Shown in pieces: positions 9,398 through 18,365 of a DNA stretch of 64,000 nucleotides. Numbering within the stretch: position 1 is the first letter of the stretch; each line of letters opens with the position of its first letter. The notes beneath the pieces are model-generated. The model was not told where the DNA came from. It made no database searches and saw only the letters and a program-made list of their open reading frames with translations. Source of the stretch: Rubellimicrobium aerolatum (GTDB lineage: Bacteria > Pseudomonadota > Alphaproteobacteria > Rhodobacterales > Rhodobacteraceae); NCBI RefSeq assembly GCF_017872975.1, contig NZ_JAGGJP010000013.1:1-64000 (forward strand), in the 5' to 3' direction. Made by a program: the position numbers and the translations under genes.

Positions 9398-10161
9398 GTC
9401 ACTCCAGGGGTCTACTTCGAGGACGTTCTATGACTGAGAGAAGGTGGGCGAACAAGTTGCCCTAGCCTTCAGCAGGTCGTTGGTCCGACCTCGTCCGGAA
9501 CAGTTATCTGATGCATAGTTCAGCGGCCGTGCGACCGGATGAAAAACAGATTGGATTGTATCGGCAAGGTATGATGGTCTCGTCTTCCATCGGCGCGGCG
9601 GCCTCGTGTGGATCGAACAGCAGCTCCAAGGTTCAAGGGCAAGCAACGACCAAGCGCAGAAGCCGGTTCTGACCCGGCTCAGTCGTTTCGCTGTAGCCCG
9701 GCGGTGGACGTCCTCAGCCGTGTTCATGACGCTCTCCGACATCTGTGAGGCCCGCCTCTGCTCCAGCGGCAGACGCCGAGGAAGGCGGATATACCTCAAC
9801 TTCAGCGCTGGGAGGCTCCTTACAGATCTCCCGAACTAAGGGCCCTCTTAACGACTAGTACGCCTAACGTGCGCTCGATTATCACCGATCCAGGCCCTCC
9901 AGCTTCCCCATAATTTCCTGCAAGACGATCACGGCGTCTTGAAGGTCCGTTAAGACGTTCCTATTCTGGAATGCACGTCCATGGTCGCCATGGCGTCCGA
10001 CGTGAAGCTGGCCTTCGCCATGCGGATCGCGCGCCAGGGAGACCACGCCGAGGTGGCGTTCGCCGCTGAGGTGTCTGTCGTCGCGGCCCAGCCGTGCGCA
10101 GTGGATGGGTGCTCGTCAACGGTCGGGACGGTATGTGCGGGGACCCCGAGCGGAGAACTTG
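9398..10161. other. 764-bp divergent intergenic region before the reverse transcriptase
   Basis: This stretch separates two divergent genes and must hold both promoters. It is longer than promoters need and has lower GC than its surroundings. A structured non-coding RNA used by the reverse transcriptase could lie here, but I could not identify retron-type msr/msd inverted repeats by eye. A possible small leftward gene at 9882-10046 is listed separately. Confidence 0.4.
9882..10046 (-). CDS. Possible 54-residue small protein, or remnant
   Basis: From a GTG at 10046 the minus strand encodes 54 residues ending in TDLQDAVIVLQEIMGKLEGL, which has the heptad-like pattern of an amphipathic helix and looks more protein-like than chance. 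There is no clear ribosome site, and the frame is open upstream of the GTG to an earlier stop, so this may be the tail of a decayed gene. Function unknown. Confidence 0.2.
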   Translation of the reverse strand: MVSLARDPHGEGQLHVGRHGDHGRAFQNRNVLTDLQDAVIVLQEIMGKLEGLDR

Positions 10162-11499
10162 ATGAGGTCGCTCTTTGAGGATGTGCGAGGCGAGGAGAAC
10201 ATCTTTGCCGCGTGGCGCCATGTGAAGCGCAGTGCGCTGAACTCTGGAAGTGCCGAAATCAAAGGGATGGCATCCGAGTTCGAGCACACCCACCAGAGAC
10301 AGCTTCGGCGCATCATCACGCAATTACGAGAAGGTCGATTTACCTTCGACCCAGTCGAAGGTGTCCTGAAAGACAAGCAGAAGAGACTAGCGCAGGGCAA
10401 GGACCCACGCCCTATCGCAATAGCGACGCTAAAAAATCGGGTGGTCCAGCGGGCGATCCTGCAGGTCTTGCAGCCCCGAGAGTCGCGAGATTTGCGCGAT
10501 CCAGAAGCTCGTTATGAGACTAAGCTGGACTCTCGGCTTGGTCGAATTAACGATGTAAATCGTTCGTCCTATGGGGTAGGAGGGTTGATTTATCCTTACG
10601 GTGGAGTCCGTCCTGCCATTGCAACAATTATGCAGGAGATCGATGCTGGTGCGAAATTCTTCTACCAGTCGGACATCAAATCTTTCTTTACGAAGATTCC
10701 TACGGCTCAAGTGGTCGATTTTGTTCTGCATGAAACAGGTGACCGATTGCTCGCCGATCTGTTTTCGCGAGGACTTGAGGTTCATCTCCGCAATAAGGAA
10801 GAGTTGAAAGGTTACGCAGCCTTGTTCCCTGATGGGGGAATAGGGGTAGCGCAAGGTTCCTCACTATCGGCGTTTGCTGGAAACGTGCTCCTCTTCGAAC
10901 TAGACCACGAACTTAACGACATGGGTGTCCGAGCGGTCCGTTACATCGACGATATTCTCATGGTTAGCCGTAATGAAGCTACTCTGGATGCGGCAGTCCT
11001 GCATGCCGAGTCCAAGCTAAAGAACTTTGGATTTGGATTGTATTCTCCCATCGACTCACCAGACAAAGCTGCACGAGGCAAGTGCTCCTCGGCTATCAAC
11101 TTCCTTGGCTGCACCCTGCAACCGAAGCGCTGCACTCCAAGCACTGCGTCGGTGAGGAGGATCAAGTCAGACGTAGTCAGCGGTCTCTCTGAGTCCAAGT
11201 CTGCCATCAAAGAGGCGATCCGAAAAGGCATTCCCCCAAGCACGAAACAATCCCAGAGCGCTACGCTCGATGCAATGAGTAAAAAAGTTTATGGCTGGCA
11301 AAAGTCCTTTTCCTTTTGCAACGATGGCAGAGTGTTTGAGCAGCTAGATCACTTCATCGCGCAGCAAGTTCTTGACTACCACGGGTTCATCTGTCGAAAT
11401 ATAGCGAAGCTTGATATAATTGCTCAGATGGGTATCTTGGGAGTCCCATCTACTAAACGGATGTTTCAGAAATCTGGTGGCATGAGCGGTTCGACCTAG
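10162..11499 (+). CDS. Free-standing reverse transcriptase (retron/DRT-like, group not assigned)
   Basis: A 445-residue RNA-directed DNA polymerase. Palm motifs are in order: RPIAIATLKNRVVQRAIL near 83-100, motif A YQSDIKSFF with Asp171, motif B GIGVAQGSSLSAFAGN near 227-241, and the YIDD catalytic box at 261-264. The ATG at 10162 was chosen because CGGAGA lies six bases upstream. There is no maturase or HNH tail, so it is not a normal group II intron protein, and I see no clear retron NAxxH or VTG motif. Placement between a PIN-like protein and a restriction enzyme suggests a defence reverse transcriptase of DRT or retron kind. Its RNA template is unknown. Confidence 0.85.
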   Translation: MRSLFEDVRGEENIFAAWRHVKRSALNSGSAEIKGMASEFEHTHQRQLRRIITQLREGRFTFDPVEGVLKDKQKRLAQGKDPRPIAIATLKNRVVQRAILQVLQPRESRDLRDPEARYETKLDSRLGRINDVNRSSYGVGGLIYPYGGVRPAIATIMQEIDAGAKFFYQSDIKSFFTKIPTAQVVDFVLHETGDRLLADLFSRGLEVHLRNKEELKGYAALFPDGGIGVAQGSSLSAFAGNVLLFELDHELNDMGVRAVRYIDDILMVSRNEATLDAAVLHAESKLKNFGFGLYSPIDSPDKAARGKCSSAINFLGCTLQPKRCTPSTASVRRIKSDVVSGLSESKSAIKEAIRKGIPPSTKQSQSATLDAMSKKVYGWQKSFSFCNDGRVFEQLDHFIAQQVLDYHGFICRNIAKLDIIAQMGILGVPSTKRMFQKSGGMSGST

Positions 11500-11717
11500 C
11501 TCTACGATGGTTATTTCGGGCCTAGTATGTCTCGCCACTCGATTGACGGCTTCGCCGATTGGAAGATTGTTTTCCGGGAGCACGGACGACGGCTCCTAGG
11601 CCGAATTACCTCCGTTGCGGCGGAAGCCGGACCACGCTCCGGCTCTCCGCCACGCCATCGGCTTGTTCCTGCCGATCGGGTTCCCGTAGGATCGCGCGGG
11701 AAGCACCGGAGGGACGA

Positions 11718-14621
11718 GTGACGCCGCAACAGTTCATCGCCAAGTGGCGCCACGTCGAGTTGAAGGAACGCTCCGCCTCCCAGTCCCACTTCAACGACCT
11801 GTGCGCGCTCCTGGGCGTCAAGGACCCGGTCACCGACGACCCCAAGGGCGAGTGGTTCGCCTTCGAGAAGGGCGCCTCCAAGACCTCGGGGGGCGAGGGC
11901 TGGGCTGACGTCTGGCGCAAGGGCTGCTTCGCTTGGGAATATAAGGGCAAGCGCAAGGACCTCGATGCGGCATTCCGGCAGCTCCTCATGTATGCGGTCG
12001 CCTTGGAGAACCCGCCCCTTCTGATCGTCTCGGACATGGACCGCATCCGCGTCCACACCAACTGGACCAACACCGTCCAGCAGGTCCACGAGATCGCGCT
12101 CGACGACCTTCTGGACGGGGCCAAGCGCGACCTCTTGCGCTGGTGCTTCACCGACCCCGAACGGCTCAAGCCCACCCGGACCCGGCAGGGCCTGACCGAG
12201 GAGGCGGCCGAGCGCTTCGCCGCCTTGGCGCAGCGCCTGCGCGGGCGGGGCCACGACCCGCAGGACGTCGCGCACTTCGTCAACCGGCTGGTGTTCTGCC
12301 TGTTCGCCGAGGACGTGGGCCTTCTACCGGACCGGATGTTCCAGCGGATGGTGGAAGGATCACAGGCCCAGCCTGCCGCGTTCGAGGAGGACGCGCGCAC
12401 GCTGTTCGCGGCCATGCGGACGGGTGGCAAGGTGGGTTTCGAGCGGGTGGAGTGGTTCAACGGCGGGCTGTTCGACACGGACGCGGCGCTGCCCCTGGAG
12501 AAGCCGGACGTGGCCGACATTCTGGCCGTGGCGCGGCTCGACTGGTCCGAGATCGATCCCTCCATCATGGGCACGCTCTTCGAGCGGGGACTCGACCCCG
12601 GCAAGCGCAGCCAGCTTGGCGCGCACTACACCGGCCGGGACATGATCGGAAAGATCGTGGAGCCCGTGGTAGTGGCCCCCCTCCGGGCCGAGTGGGAGGC
12701 CGCGCGGGCGCGCATCGAGGTGGCGCTTGCGAAGGAGAAGGCGGCCAAGGCTACGGCAGGCCGCAACAAGGCCCATGCTGAGGCCCTTACGGCCAAGGCC
12801 GGGTTCCTGGAGCGGCTGCGCGCGTTCCGGGTGCTGGACCCCGCCTGCGGCTCGGGCAATTTCCTGTATCTCGCCCTCCTCGCACTTAAGGACCTGGAGC
12901 ATCGGGTCAACCTGGAGGCCGAGGCGTTGGGCCTGCCCCGCGACCTGATCCCGCTGGTGTCGCCCGCCAACGTCCTGGGCCTTGAGCTGAACCCCTACGC
13001 CGCCGAGCTGGCGCGCGTGTCGGTTTGGATCGGGGAAATCCAGTGGATGCGCGCGAACGGCTATGAGGTGAACCGCAATCCGATCCTGCGGCCGCTCGCC
13101 ACCATCGCCTGCCGGGACGCGCTCGTGAACCCGGATGGGACGCAGGCCGAGTGGCCGGAGGCCGACGCCATCGTTGGCAACCCGCCCTTCCTGGGCGGCA
13201 AGCGCCTGCGGTCCGAGTTGGGCGACGCCACCGTGGACCGGCTGTTCGCGCTATATTCAACCGAGGTTCGACCCGAGGCTGACCTCGTGGCCTATTGGTT
13301 CGCCAAGGCGGGGGCGATGATCCGCGAGGGCCGCGCGGCGCGCGCGGGCTTCGTGTCCACGAACTCCATCCGGGGCGGGGCGAACCGCGCCACGCTGGAG
13401 CGGGCGGTGGGCGCGGGGCGCATCTTCGACGCCTGGGACGACGAGGACTGGGTGCTGGACGGGGCGGCCGTGCGCGTGTCCATGGTCTGCTTCGACGGGG
13501 GCGGGACGGGACCGGTCCGGCATGACGGCGAGGAGGTGGACGCCGTGTTCTCGGACCTCACGCCCCGGCGGGCGGGCTCGGCTCATGTGGACCTGACCAA
13601 AGCCGTGCGGCTGCCCGAGAACGCGGGCGTAGCCTTCATGGGCGACACCAAGGGCGGGGCCTTCGACGTGCCCGGCGAGCTGGCCCGCGAGTGGCTGAAG
13701 CTGCCGCTTAATCCGAACGGGCGACCGAATGCGGACGTGCTGCGGCCCTGGATGAACGGGATGGACGTGACGCGGCGGCCGTCCGGCAAGTGGATCATCG
13801 ACTTCGGCTGGACGATGACCGAGGCGGAGGCGGCGCTTTATGAAGCACCGTTTGGACACATCATGGTCGAGGTGAAGCCTGTCCGTGCCGAGAACAAGCG
13901 CGCGGTCTATGCGACCTTTTGGTGGCGACACGTCGAGGCTCGACAAGGAATGTGGGCCGCTCTCAAGCAGGTCTCGCGCTATATTGTGACGCCGACCGTT
14001 GCCAAGCATCGGCTGTTCGCATGGCTCCCCGCTGGGGTATGTCCCGACCATCAACTCATCGCTGTCGCCCGCGACGACGACACGACCTTCGGCATCCTGC
14101 ACTCGCGGTTCCACGAACTCTGGGCGCTGCGGATGGGCACCTTCATGGGTGCGGGCAATGATCCTCGCTATACGCCCTCGACCACGTTCGAGACCTTCCC
14201 CTTTCCCGAGGGACTGACACCGGATCGCCCAGCCTCAAGCTATGCCGCCGATCCACGCGCGCAGGCCATCGCCCAAGCCGCCACCCGGCTGAACGAGCTG
14301 CGGGAGAACTGGCTCAACCCGTCCGACCTCGTGGAGCGCGTGCCCGAGGTCGTCCCCGGCTACCCCGACCGCCTGGTGCCGACGAACGAGGCCGCCGCCA
14401 AGGCGCTCAAGACCCGGACGCTGACCGCCCTCTACAACGCCCGCCCAGCCTGGCTCACGCAGGCGCACGCCGCGCTCGATCAGGCCGTGTCCGAGGCCTA
14501 CGGCTGGGGCGAGGACTGGCGGGCCGGACAGCTCACTGACGATGAGATGCTGGCGCGGCTGTTCCAGCTCAATCAGGAGCGCGCCGCCCCGGCAGTCCCG
14601 ACCCCCGCGTCGGCGGCCTGA
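11718..14621 (+). CDS. MmeI-like type IIL/IIG restriction-methylation enzyme
   Basis: A 967-residue single-chain enzyme expected to methylate and cut DNA. The N-terminal nuclease shows EYKGKRKD at 74-81, the ExK part of a PD-(D/E)xK site. The methyltransferase has SAM motif I DPACGSGNF at 374-382 and catalytic motif IV NPPF at 488-491, typical of N6-adenine enzymes. A target-recognition and C-terminal helical part follows, with a PSTTFETFPFPEG segment before it. This order matches MmeI, where one chain does restriction, modification and specificity. The GTG start at 11718 has GGAGGG just upstream. No separate specificity or methylase gene is present. The recognition site cannot be read from the sequence. 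Confidence 0.88.
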   Translation: MTPQQFIAKWRHVELKERSASQSHFNDLCALLGVKDPVTDDPKGEWFAFEKGASKTSGGEGWADVWRKGCFAWEYKGKRKDLDAAFRQLLMYAVALENPPLLIVSDMDRIRVHTNWTNTVQQVHEIALDDLLDGAKRDLLRWCFTDPERLKPTRTRQGLTEEAAERFAALAQRLRGRGHDPQDVAHFVNRLVFCLFAEDVGLLPDRMFQRMVEGSQAQPAAFEEDARTLFAAMRTGGKVGFERVEWFNGGLFDTDAALPLEKPDVADILAVARLDWSEIDPSIMGTLFERGLDPGKRSQLGAHYTGRDMIGKIVEPVVVAPLRAEWEAARARIEVALAKEKAAKATAGRNKAHAEALTAKAGFLERLRAFRVLDPACGSGNFLYLALLALKDLEHRVNLEAEALGLPRDLIPLVSPANVLGLELNPYAAELARVSVWIGEIQWMRANGYEVNRNPILRPLATIACRDALVNPDGTQAEWPEADAIVGNPPFLGGKRLRSELGDATVDRLFALYSTEVRPEADLVAYWFAKAGAMIREGRAARAGFVSTNSIRGGANRATLERAVGAGRIFDAWDDEDWVLDGAAVRVSMVCFDGGGTGPVRHDGEEVDAVFSDLTPRRAGSAHVDLTKAVRLPENAGVAFMGDTKGGAFDVPGELAREWLKLPLNPNGRPNADVLRPWMNGMDVTRRPSGKWIIDFGWTMTEAEAALYEAPFGHIMVEVKPVRAENKRAVYATFWWRHVEARQGMWAALKQVSRYIVTPTVAKHRLFAWLPAGVCPDHQLIAVARDDDTTFGILHSRFHELWALRMGTFMGAGNDPRYTPSTTFETFPFPEGLTPDRPASSYAADPRAQAIAQAATRLNELRENWLNPSDLVERVPEVVPGYPDRLVPTNEAAAKALKTRTLTALYNARPAWLTQAHAALDQAVSEAYGWGEDWRAGQLTDDEMLARLFQLNQERAAPAVPTPASAA

Positions 14622-14828
14622 GCCGGAACAGCCCGGCTAGGGCCTACCGCCCCGGACCTGTCGGTCGCATGGGCCAGACAGGAGCGGATCGAAGTGATCA
14701 ATCTGCCGGCTTGCGGACCATTCCCGACGGAACCCGTAGACGGCACCAGTCGGGGCTCCTTCATACCTGCTGGGGAGGTCGCGATCAGCCCTTCCGGCCC
14801 CTAGACCGACTCTCGGTCGCACCCCGTC

Positions 14829-14868
14829 CAAAGAAAAAGGCGGCTGCCCGGGAGGAGGGCGCCGCCTT
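14829..14868 (-). terminator. Intrinsic terminator for the leftward ardC transcript
   Basis: Perfect 8-bp arms AAGGCGGC (14837-14844) and GCCGCCTT (14861-14868) are followed on the minus strand by a T-rich run. It lies about 270 bases beyond the ardC stop. Confidence 0.65.
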
Positions 14869-15028
14869 ATCGTCGGCAGAGGCCCACCCAGGGAGGAGAA
14901 GAGGGCGGCCGGTCCGATCCAGTGAGCGACAAGGCCGGGAGGAGGATGGCCCGTCGCGTCTTCCTCTCAAGTTAGCGCTAATGCTGCACCTGCACAATGA
15001 ACGGGAGCGCGGGTCCGGTATGCGCGGC

Positions 15029-15096
15029 GCGCAAGCCGTCCCCGAGCGGCGTCGGTCGGACGCGCTCGCAGGAGCGTGGTCGGCGGTCTGGACCGG
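15029..15096. repeat. Degenerate dispersed repeat, copy 1
   Basis: About 68 bases resemble 41256-41324 in the same orientation, sharing blocks such as GCAGGAGCG and TTGGCGGT/TCGGCGGT. In the second copy the plus frame reads QERAVGGLDRVLPHLMD to a stop, which looks like the end of an old protein; in this copy that frame is broken. Confidence 0.5.
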
Positions 15097-15135
15097 GCAT
15101 CCCTGCCACCATCCGTGTCGCGAGGCAGAGGCCGC

Positions 15136-16038
15136 CTAGGCGGCCACCTCCTCAGGATGCTCCACGACGCTCCCGCACCGCTCGATGATGAGATCCACCG
15201 CCTTCTGTGCCTCGGAGGCGGCACGGAAGATCGCCTTCTTGTCCTCGGCCAGCGCCTTGAGCCAGCCCGCGATGTAGGCGGCTGACTGGTCGATGGACGG
15301 GGTCAGGCCCAGGGTGGCGAAGAGCAGGCACTGCCCGATCTCGGCCACCAGCTCCTCGAAGGCGTAGGCGGCCCGGTCCTTGCAACGGGTGAGCCGGTCG
15401 AGCCGCGCGCTTCCGCCCGTCCAATGCACCGCCTCGTGGCCTAGCGTCTCGTAGTAGCCTTGGGTCGTATAGAAGGTGCTGACCGGGGGCATGTGGATGA
15501 GGTCGCGCGCGGGGTGGTAGTAGGCGCGCGGGTCCGGGCTGGTCTCGACGGTGGCCCCGAGCCGGGCGAAGTAGGCCTCCAAACCCCCGTCAGCCTGGGT
15601 GCCGAGGTCCATGGGCCTGTCGGCCTCGCGGGTGAACTCGGCCGGCAGCCCGTCGATCTGGCCCGCGTTGAACACACGGTAGGCCTTGAGGTAGGGGCGG
15701 CGCTCTTCGGTGCCGTCCTCGCCCTCCTTCTCCACGACGCCATACTTCACGACGAGGGTGGAGCGCTCCCCCTTGCGCACCTGCCCGCCCAGGGCCTCGG
15801 CCTGCTTGTAGGTCATCCAGTAGGGCGAGGCGTAGCCCTTCTCCGCCGCCTCCAGCCAGAGCATCAGGACGTTGATGCCGCGATACGCCTCGCCGGTGGC
15901 GCGCAAGGGGAAGGCCGCGGGGCCTCCCTGCCCCGTCCAGGGCTTGCGCCAGGGCGGCGTGCCCGCCTCGAGGGCCGCGAGGATGCGGGCGCTGATCTCG
16001 CGCTCGGGATCGAAGGTCTTCGAAGGGGTGTGTGCCAT
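15136..16038 (-). CDS. ardC: ArdC-family antirestriction protein (ssDNA-binding zincin)
   Basis: A 300-residue ArdC protein. The N-terminal ssDNA-binding domain (about 10-130) has the usual GTPPWRKPW and YRGINVLMLW segments. The C-terminal metallopeptidase-like domain carries HEAVH at 201-205 and the downstream EELVAEIG that supplies another zinc ligand. ArdC proteins shield incoming single-stranded plasmid DNA from host restriction during conjugation. It is transcribed leftward, opposite to the adjacent nuclease gene, and ends before a hairpin terminator. A decayed second copy lies at about 61186-61385. Length and motifs are complete, so this copy should be active. Confidence 0.92.
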   Translation of the reverse strand: MAHTPSKTFDPEREISARILAALEAGTPPWRKPWTGQGGPAAFPLRATGEAYRGINVLMLWLEAAEKGYASPYWMTYKQAEALGGQVRKGERSTLVVKYGVVEKEGEDGTEERRPYLKAYRVFNAGQIDGLPAEFTREADRPMDLGTQADGGLEAYFARLGATVETSPDPRAYYHPARDLIHMPPVSTFYTTQGYYETLGHEAVHWTGGSARLDRLTRCKDRAAYAFEELVAEIGQCLLFATLGLTPSIDQSAAYIAGWLKALAEDKKAIFRAASEAQKAVDLIIERCGSVVEHPEEVAA

Positions 16039-16474
16039 GACAGCCTCCGCGTGGTGGGTGTGCGGTGGGGGTCTGGAGCCCTCATCCGCCCTTGGGCGAA
16101 GCCGTCCCGGTCTGTCGGTCCGAAACTTGCGCCCCGCATGTTTCGGAGCGGCAGAGCGGGGCGGGCGCAGCCCGACCCGCGGCCCCGGCCTTCCCCGTCA
16201 CAGGGGGCGCAGGAGCCCGGTGGTGCGGCCCGCAGGCGAAGCCGAGGACACGGCGGGCCCCTCGAGCCGACCGCGCCTTGGTGCGGGCGCTGGCCCCTTG
16301 ACGGGGGAGGCCGGGGATGCGTGGCGGATCACGGCAGATGCTCAAGTGTCGCGCGGCCCGGCTTGGCCGCGCGTCCGTCGTCCCTGGAGCCCGACCTCCT
16401 CGGGGTCGGGCTCGCCGCTTTCCCTTCCTTGGCCGGACCATGACCCGGCCCGCCGGACCTGCTACAGGGCGGCC

Positions 16475-17044
16475 ATGACCCGTCGCCCGCGCCGCACCTC
16501 CCGTCGTCGTTCTCCGTCTCGCGCCCGCAGTCGGCGTCCCCTGGCCTGGCTCGCGGCCCTCGCGGCCGTGCTCGTCGCCCTGGGCTGGCTCGACCCCACG
16601 CGCCTGCCGCAGGGCTGGGACGCCTGGTGGCCGGACGGCCTCACCGAGTGGCTCCCCGGGCCCCCGGGCCCGACCCCGCGCCCGGGACCGACCCCCTCCC
16701 CGGCCCCGGAGCGCACGCCCGCGCCGCGCGAGGCCGAGCCCCCGGCCCCGCCCCGCTCGGCCAACACCCTCCAGGGCCGGGTGACGCACGTCCGCGACGG
16801 CGACACCCTGGAGGTGGCGGGCACCCCTGTGCGGATCGCCAACCTCGACTGCGCCGAGCTCGGCACCACCGAGGGCGAGAGCGCCCGGCTGTTCCTGTTC
16901 GACCTCGTGGACGGGGAGACCCTGACCTGCGACCTGGAGGGGCGCCGGAGCTACGACCGCGAGGTCGGCACCTGCGCCCTGGCCGGCGAGGACGTGGGCG
17001 AGATCCTGATCGGGGAAGGCGTGTGCGGACGCTGGGGCGGGTGA
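16475..17044 (+). CDS. Membrane-anchored thermonuclease (SNase)-like protein
   Basis: A 189-residue protein with a very Arg-rich N-terminus, one membrane segment near 23-40 (LAWLAALAAVLVALGW), a long Pro-rich linker, and a C-terminal SNase-type OB-fold (about 100-189). The catalytic pattern is RVTHVRDGDTLEV, VRIANLDCAE, a GESARLF segment that provides the glutamate, and SYDREVGTC. The usual product cuts DNA or RNA in the periplasm or at the membrane. The ATG at 16475 was chosen because it begins right before the membrane segment; the frame is open further upstream but that part is low-complexity. Such genes often sit beside ardC on alphaproteobacterial plasmids. Confidence 0.8.
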   Translation: MTRRPRRTSRRRSPSRARSRRPLAWLAALAAVLVALGWLDPTRLPQGWDAWWPDGLTEWLPGPPGPTPRPGPTPSPAPERTPAPREAEPPAPPRSANTLQGRVTHVRDGDTLEVAGTPVRIANLDCAELGTTEGESARLFLFDLVDGETLTCDLEGRRSYDREVGTCALAGEDVGEILIGEGVCGRWGG

Positions 17045-17357
17045 GGCTGGGATTGGGTCCAGGCCAGCGTCAGGGATCGTTCGTTAACAGCGGTGGTGGC
17101 TAAGGCTCCTGGCGCAACTCCAATGGCAATTGCAGGGACCACACCCGACCCTCCGTCGAAAGGCGGAGTTGGCAGTGAAGCCGTTCCCAACGATGTGATC
17201 GTTCAAGACAGAAAACGCATCTCAATCGAGGTCGCCCTGTCTGCCGCACCGTTAGTCACTTCGCGAGGTCACTCTTGATCCTGACTGCATGGATTGCGTC
17301 TATCCCTTTGGTCACGCTGCGCGCGAGCCTGTCACACGCGCTTCCGGGGAGGAGCAG
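17045..17357. other. Intergenic region before the secreted-protein gene
   Basis: Nothing recognisable apart from the expected promoter and the GGAGGAG ribosome site just before 17358. Confidence 0.4.
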
Positions 17358-18056
17358 ATGAACAAGATAAATCTCATTGCCATTGCCACAGCCCTGTTAA
17401 CCTGCTCGGGGTTCGCCGCCGCACAGGATACTCGGTCTGAAATACTACGCTACTACCCTTGCGCGAGCGCCCTGGATACCCCGACATTGGAGTATTTAGG
17501 GGATTGGGCTAATGCAACAAAAAATGATCCTTGCATGCTCGACGCCACCGAATTTGAGGATATTTTCGGGTTCCCGATGGACGAAAAAACGGGCGGAACT
17601 GATGACTACAACCCTGAAAATCAACCTGTGCAAAATGCCGGTCGTCCTGTAACCCTTCTCGGGCTGAACATGGCAATGTCAACGGCAGAGATGAGCAACG
17701 TTCTTGCCCGACAAGGATTTGATTGCACCGTTGAGGAAGACCCTGGCCACCCCACCCCGCTTATGTGCAGTCGCGACGAACTGCCCATGCAGGTAATGCT
17801 GATCCGACCTCTATTCTCAGACGAAAGAGTATTGTCCTTCAATTGCAAATTGTTCGACACCTGTCCATATACGCAAGAGGAGGTGGCTGGATTTTTAATA
17901 AAGGAAGGCATCTCAGATTACTTCGAAGTCGAGGAAAGACAGTTCGGGTGGGCCTATTGCGGACGTGCGCCCACCGGCGAGAAGGTCTGCGCCGAGCCGG
18001 GTGGAATCTCATTGTCACAAGGCGCACTTGGTGCGCCTGCGCCTTCATTCAACTGA
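17358..18056 (+). CDS. Secreted hypothetical protein, Cys-containing
   Basis: A 232-residue protein with a clear signal peptide (MNKINLIAIATALLTCSGFAAA, cleavage before QDT). The ATG has a strong GGAGGAG site 4-10 bases upstream. The mature part has about eight cysteines in CXnC arrangements (for example YPCAS, NDPCML, DCTVEE, FNCKLFDTCP, YCGRAP, KVCAEP), which suggests disulphides in the periplasm. No family was recognised. GC is clearly lower than in the flanking ardC and umuDC genes, so it is probably a recent arrival. A perfect hairpin follows the stop. Function unknown. Confidence 0.75.
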   Translation: MNKINLIAIATALLTCSGFAAAQDTRSEILRYYPCASALDTPTLEYLGDWANATKNDPCMLDATEFEDIFGFPMDEKTGGTDDYNPENQPVQNAGRPVTLLGLNMAMSTAEMSNVLARQGFDCTVEEDPGHPTPLMCSRDELPMQVMLIRPLFSDERVLSFNCKLFDTCPYTQEEVAGFLIKEGISDYFEVEERQFGWAYCGRAPTGEKVCAEPGGISLSQGALGAPAPSFN

Positions 18057-18099
18057 ACGATAAGATAGCCTGCCTCCGGCCAGTTCGGGAACACCTGAA

Positions 18100-18118
18100 G
18101 GGGGGCTGACAGCCCCCC
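18100..18118 (+). terminator. Strong hairpin after the secreted-protein gene
   Basis: GGGGGGCT, loop GAC, AGCCCCCC: a perfect 8-bp GC stem 44 bases past the stop at 18056. There is no T-run, so it may stabilise the 3' end rather than terminate alone. Confidence 0.5.
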
Positions 18119-18350
18119 TCGCCCACAGGGGGCTCACCCTTGAGGAGTTTCGAGAAGGTGGGGAGCAGGGGAGGCCGGTCCGGTTGGACCGGGCGGCCTG
18201 CAGGTCCGACCGGAGAGGCGGGGGTCGTGAATTCGACCCGCGTCGCCGCCCAAGGTTCGGGCGACGCCGTGGCCGGGGCGCGTCACCGCGCGAGGCGGGG
18301 CGCCGAGCGGCGGATCATCGCTGTTGCCAAGCGAACCGAAGGCGCTACAC

Positions 18351-18365
18351 GTTCTCGTTATGTTC
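18351..18365 (+). promoter_or_regulatory. Candidate LexA (SOS) box at umuD
   Basis: GTTCTCGTTATGTTC is an exact GTTC-N7-GTTC, the direct-repeat operator bound by alphaproteobacterial LexA. It overlaps the likely umuD start codon (ATG 18360). A match of eight fixed bases could occur about once by chance in 64 kb, but the position at an SOS gene favours a real operator. Confidence 0.6.

Larger units (their letters stand above)
14622..15135. other. Intergenic region with terminator and a dispersed repeat
   Basis: No gene is supported. It contains a leftward terminator at 14829-14868 that fits the ardC transcript, and at 15029-15096 one copy of a 70-bp degenerate repeat also found near 41256-41324. 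Confidence 0.5.

Noticed and set aside
9428-9799. 123-residue minus-strand frame in the RT leader
   Set aside because: Unnatural composition, no ribosome site, and it overlaps the start region of the PIN-like gene promoter.
9398-10161. Retron msr-msd
   Set aside because: I looked for the paired inverted repeats and branching G typical of retrons and could not find a convincing set; also no clear retron motifs in the RT.
11559-11717. N-terminal extension of the MmeI-like enzyme
   Set aside because: The frame is open upstream, but the extension is Arg/Ser-rich and the GTG at 11718 has a good ribosome site.
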